This document shows positions 60,691 through 64,000 of a stretch of DNA of 64,000 nt, one piece after another. Below the pieces are notes generated by a model, which saw only the letters and a program-made list of their open reading frames with translations, made no database searches and had not been told where the DNA came from. Source of the DNA: JACCZR01 sp963830065 (GTDB lineage: Bacteria; Actinomycetota; Thermoleophilia; Solirubrobacterales; Thermoleophilaceae); the NCBI GenBank assembly GCA_963830065.1, contig CAWHLA010000005.1, forward strand, positions 186,001-250,000, written 5' to 3'. The number at the start of each line of letters is the position of its first letter. The stretch's first letter is position 1. Both the position numbers and the translations under genes were made by a program.

Positions 60691-61638
60691 CCGAGCTCTC
60701 GGGCGTGGTGGGCGTCGGCCCGGCGATGGGCGCGCTGAAGCTCGTGCGCGAAGGCCTGCGCCAGGGCCTCGACGCCCCCGAAGCGCTCATCCGCGGCGCC
60801 GCCGGTGCTCCCGGCCGACACGCGCCGCGCCGTCGAGCGGGCGGCCCGCCGCCTCGACGGCGACTACCGCGAGGACGAGTGGGGCTTCGACGAGGAGTTC
60901 GCCGACCTGGTGCTGCCCTTCCTCGACTTCCTCTACGACCGCTGGTGGCGGGTGGAGACCGTGGGCGCCACCAACGTGCCCGGCCACGGGCGGGCACTGA
61001 TGGTCGCCAACCACGCGGGCATCCTGCCCTGGGACGCCACGATGATCTCGATGGGGCTGTTGCGCGAGCACCCGCTGCCCCGCTACCCCCGCTTCCTGGT
61101 GCTCGACTGGGCCTTCAGCCTGCCCTGGGTCTCGGTGGCCATCCGCAAGGTGGGCGGGGTCGCCGCCTCGCCGTTCAACGCCCTCCGCCTGCTCGAGCAG
61201 GACCAGCTGGTGGCGGTGTTCCCGGAGGGGGTCAAGGGCACCGGCAAGCCCTTCCGCGAGCGCTACCAGCTCCAGCGCTTCGGCCGCGGCGGGTTCGTGG
61301 AGCTCGCCCTGCGCACCGGCGCGCCGATCGTGCCGGTCGCGGTGGTCGGCAGCGAGGAGATCTACCCCAAGCTCGGCGAGGCGCCGCCGCTGGCGCGGGC
61401 CATCGGGGCACCCTTCTTCCCGCTCACGCCGCTGTTCCCCTGGCTCGGGCCCGCCGGGGTGGTGCCGCTGCCCAGCCGCTGGATGATCGAGTTCTGCGAG
61501 CCGATCCCCACGGCCCAGTACGGCCCCGACGCCGCCGACGACCGCTCGCTGGTCCTCGAGCTCTCCGAGCAGGTGCGCGACACGATCCAGACCAAGCTGC
61601 TGGAGAACGTGGTGCGGCGCGGCCCGGCTTTCTCCTAG
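60687..61638 (+). CDS. Lysophospholipid acyltransferase (PlsC family) with apparent frameshift
   Basis: The main frame gives 1-acylglycerol-phosphate acyltransferase motifs: MVANHAGILPWDATMI (HX4D variant HAGILPWD), FPEGVKGTGKPFRERY and APIVPVAVVGSEEIY. Its first start (60805) lacks an N-terminal helix. An upstream frame starting GTG 60687, overlapping the epimerase stop as GTGA, encodes a plausible N-terminus (SGVVGVGPAMGALKLVREGL). One extra base near 60801-60804 would join the two. It probably acylates a glycerolipid. Confidence 0.8.
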
Positions 61639-61649
61639 GCCGTCCCCGC

Positions 61650-62495
61650 GTGCTCGCCGTCTCCCTCGCCCTGGGCTGTTCGGTCTGTTACGGGGTGTCG
61701 AACTTCCTCGGGCCGCAGCTGGCCAAGCGCCAGACCATCGTCGCGGTCCTGGTGCTGTCGCAGGTCGCGGCGCTCGCCGCGTGCCTGGTCTACGTCGTCG
61801 CGGCCCCGGGCCCGGCCCTGCCCGCGGGCGAGGCGGTCACCGCCGCGGTCGCGGGCCTCGGCAACGCCGCCGGGCTGATCGGCTTCTACCGCGCGGCCGA
61901 GCTGGGCCCGCTGGCCATCGTGGCTCCGATCGGCGCCACCGGCGCGGCGGTGCCGGTCCTGTTCGGCCTGGCGACCGGGGACGCTCTGCACCCGTGGCAG
62001 GTCGTGGGGATCGTGCTGGCCATGGGGGGCGCGGCGCTGGCGGCCCGCCACGGGCCGGCGGAGAACGCGCTGGATCGCAGCTACCCGAACCCGCGGGCGA
62101 GCGTGATCTGGGCGGTGGCCTCCGCGGTGGCCTTCGGCGTGTTCCTCACGGCCCTCCCCGAGGCCTCGGACAGCGGCCAGGCCTGGGCGCTGCTCGACGC
62201 CCGCCTGGCCCTGGTGGTGCTCCTGCTCGTGTGGGCCGGGCGCCGGCTGGCCGAGGTCCCGTTCGACCGCTCGAGCTTCCTGCTGGCGGTGCCGGGCCTG
62301 CTGCTCGTGCTGGGCACCGCGCTCTACGCGGCGGCGGCCGGCGAGGGCCAGCTGTCGCTGGTGTCGGTGCTCGGCTCGCTGTTCCCGGTGGTCACCGTCG
62401 GCCTGGGCGTGGCCGTGGTGGGCGAGCGGCTCACCCGCACCCAGGCCGTGGGAGTGGCCTCGGCGCTGGCCGGGATCGTGCTGATCGCCGCCTAG
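61650..62495 (+). CDS. DMT-superfamily (EamA) transporter
   Basis: A 281-residue protein with ten hydrophobic helices in two EamA halves. VSLALGCSVCYGVSNFLGPQ opens the first; VIWAVASAVAFGVFLTALPE opens the second. Conserved ends are GPLAIVAPIGATGAAVPVLF and LVSVLGSLFPVVTVGLGVAV followed by GERLTRTQAVGVASALAGIV. GTG start. It probably exports a metabolite. It ends sharing CTAG with the reductase gene. Confidence 0.85.
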   Translation: MLAVSLALGCSVCYGVSNFLGPQLAKRQTIVAVLVLSQVAALAACLVYVVAAPGPALPAGEAVTAAVAGLGNAAGLIGFYRAAELGPLAIVAPIGATGAAVPVLFGLATGDALHPWQVVGIVLAMGGAALAARHGPAENALDRSYPNPRASVIWAVASAVAFGVFLTALPEASDSGQAWALLDARLALVVLLLVWAGRRLAEVPFDRSSFLLAVPGLLLVLGTALYAAAAGEGQLSLVSVLGSLFPVVTVGLGVAVVGERLTRTQAVGVASALAGIVLIAA

Positions 62496-64000
62496 AAGTG
62501 AACCCCGCGCATCAGGTAGGCCATGGCGACGGCCTCCGTTGACATCTCGTCGTCCTTCTTGCTGTCGCCGCCTGAGTCGTCCTTCTTCTCGTCGTCCTTC
62601 TTGCCCTTGGACGCCTTCGAGTCGGGGAACAGGTTGTAGGCGGTGTTGAGCACCGCGTCCACCGTCTTAGGCGATACCGAGTAGAGGACCTCGCCGAAGG
62701 TGCCGAGCCGCGAGGCCTTGCGCTTGGGCTTGTCGATCAGCGTGTCGCAGATCATCAGCGCGGCCTCCTCCGGCGACAGCGTGGGGAAGGCCTTGTACAT
62801 GTCGGTCGGGGCGATCATCGGCGTGCGCACCAGCGGCATGTACACGGTCGAGAACTTCACGTTGTCGGCCACGCACTCCGGCGCGACGCAGCGTGAGAAC
62901 GCGTCCAGCGCCGCCTTGGAGGCGACGTAGGCCGAGAAGCGCGGCGTGTTGGTCTGCACGCCGATCGACGAGATGTTCACGATGTGGCCGTCCTTGCGCT
63001 CCCGCATCCCGGGCAGGAACGCGAGGATCAGCTTCAGGGCGCCGTAGTAGTTGAGCTGCATGGTGCGCTCGTAGTCGTGGAAGCGGTCGTAGGAGCGCGC
63101 CACGGCCCGGCGGATGGAGCGCCCGGCGTTGTTGATCAGGACGTCCACTCCACCGTGCTCGGAGATGACCTCCTGGGCCATGCGGTCCAGGTCGTCCACG
63201 TCGGAGAGGTCGGCCGGGTGGACGTGTGCGGTGCCGCCGCGCTCGCGCACCTGCTCGGCCACCTCGTCCAGCTTCTCGCGCGTCCGCGACACCAGCAGCA
63301 CCACGCCGCCGGCCTCGCCCACGCGCAGCGCGGTCTCCAGGCCGATGCCGCTGGAGGCGCCCGTGATCAGCACGCGCTTGCCCTTGACCGAGTTGCTCAG
63401 CGAGCGCTCGCGGAACAGTGCCGGGTCCAGGTTGCGCTCCCAGTAGTCCCACAGCGCCGGCGCGTAGGTGGACAGCGGCGGCGCCGCGATCCCCGTGCCC
63501 TCGAGTGCCCGCTGGGTGTCGCGGGGGTCGAAGGTGCAGTGGAAGTCGCGGTTCTCCATCGCGTCGGGCGGGATCCCGAGGTCGCGCAGGGTGGTCTCGC
63601 GGATGCGCTTGACCGTGGGCAGCGCCTTCAGGCCCGCGCGCACCTGCTTGGGGATGGCGTTGGTCACGTTGGGGTCCACGCGCATGGCGAACTGCGGCGC
63701 GTGGGCTGCCCTGGCGAACTCGTTGAGCGTCTCACCGACGGTCTGGGCATCGGGGTTGACCAAGTGGAAGGTGGTCCCGGGCAGCTCGGCGTCGGGGAGG
63801 TGGCCGATGTGGTCCATCGCCTGGGCCACGAAGTCGACGGGGACGATGTTGGTCTGTCCGCCCTCGGGCCCGGCCAGCGGGAACCAGGCCGGCAGGGCGT
63901 GGCGCAGGCGCTTGATCAGCCCGAAGAAGTAGTAGGGGCCGTCGATCTTGTCCATCTCGCCGGTCTCCGAGTGCCCGACCACGATGCCGGGGCGGTAGAT
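62492..64000 (-). CDS. Two-domain fatty acyl-CoA reductase, N-terminus outside window
   Basis: The frame is open to the window edge. The partial N-terminal domain is the male-sterility type (IYRPGIVVGHSETGEMDKID, PYYFFGLIKRLRHALP, TNIVPVDFVAQAMDHIGHLP). A complete classical SDR follows: RVLITGASSGIGLETALRVG, VLINNAGRSIRRAVARS and the catalytic Tyr-Lys in FSAYVASKAALDAFSR. A Lys/Asp-rich tail ends it. This layout is that of alcohol-forming fatty acyl-CoA reductases (Marinobacter FACoAR, mycobacterial FcrA), which make fatty alcohols for wax esters. Confidence 0.82.
   Translation of the reverse strand: MYRPGIVVGHSETGEMDKIDGPYYFFGLIKRLRHALPAWFPLAGPEGGQTNIVPVDFVAQAMDHIGHLPDAELPGTTFHLVNPDAQTVGETLNEFARAAHAPQFAMRVDPNVTNAIPKQVRAGLKALPTVKRIRETTLRDLGIPPDAMENRDFHCTFDPRDTQRALEGTGIAAPPLSTYAPALWDYWERNLDPALFRERSLSNSVKGKRVLITGASSGIGLETALRVGEAGGVVLLVSRTREKLDEVAEQVRERGGTAHVHPADLSDVDDLDRMAQEVISEHGGVDVLINNAGRSIRRAVARSYDRFHDYERTMQLNYYGALKLILAFLPGMRERKDGHIVNISSIGVQTNTPRFSAYVASKAALDAFSRCVAPECVADNVKFSTVYMPLVRTPMIAPTDMYKAFPTLSPEEAALMICDTLIDKPKRKASRLGTFGEVLYSVSPKTVDAVLNTAYNLFPDSKASKGKKDDEKKDDSGGDSKKDDEMSTEAVAMAYLMRGVHF

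Overview
The window reads as a high-GC chromosome segment from an actinobacterium. The best fit is the class Thermoleophilia (Solirubrobacterales-like). The evidence is the very high GC, dense coding on both strands, many GTG and TTG starts, an actinobacterial-type integration host factor, and several small conserved families that I associate with that group. The placement is an inference from gene content, not from a marker phylogeny. No rRNA, tRNA, CRISPR array, insertion sequence or prophage was recognised.

Layout. 1-9.5 kb: a 5'-truncated conserved protein, two small membrane proteins, a glyoxalase-fold protein, an mIHF-type nucleoid protein, pyruvate kinase, a peroxiredoxin, a CGNR zinc-finger regulator, a divergent serine-palmitoyltransferase-like / GNAT acyltransferase pair, an AlkA-like glycosylase and MsrB. 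9.5-12.2 kb: a thiamine-precursor ABC importer (thiXYZ) behind a TPP riboswitch. 12.2-19.3 kb: a secreted protein, a MoxR/VWA pair, a Ser/Thr kinase, an O-methyltransferase and a flippase-like membrane protein. 19.7-24.2 kb: citrate synthase, a long acyl-CoA dehydrogenase and an MFS exporter. 24.2-26.7 kb: a DUF350 / glutathionylspermidine-synthase-like / lipoprotein / K+ channel cassette. 26.8-33.5 kb: DUF2203, an EVE-domain protein, a fatty-acyl-reductase-like enzyme, an ArsA ATPase, a C5-epimerase-like secreted protein and a lipoprotein. 33.5-44.5 kb: aldo/keto reductase, TerC, ATP-grasp, a frameshifted molybdopterin oxidoreductase with a tautomerase and a divergent TetR regulator, a Ca2+/cation antiporter, a HAD phosphatase, a DJ-1 protein and an acyl-CoA dehydrogenase. 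44.5-54 kb: glycosyltransferase, PadR/SRPBCC, a class I PHA synthase, lipases, a split and domain-permuted FadB-type beta-oxidation pair, a sirtuin and a PrsW-like protease. 54-64 kb: a large secreted murein hydrolase, two phasin-like proteins, a nucleoside phosphorylase, an epimerase, an acyltransferase, a DMT transporter and a partial two-domain fatty acyl-CoA reductase.

Recurring themes. Lipid and storage-polymer chemistry links many genes: acyl-CoA dehydrogenases, the permuted FadB pair, PHA synthase with phasin-like proteins, fatty-acyl reductases, and a candidate sphingoid-base pair. Gene expression looks largely leaderless: a TANNNT -10 hexamer repeatedly sits 6-9 nt before the start codon, and several divergent pairs share one symmetric -10 so that the two start codons are only 23-24 bp apart. 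Most tail-to-tail gene pairs overlap, often by exactly the tetranucleotide CTAG. At least five genes lack an ATG/GTG/TTG at the position their family or context demands, and two genes carry an apparent one-base frameshift. These could be biology (rare start codons) or assembly errors, and need read-level checking.
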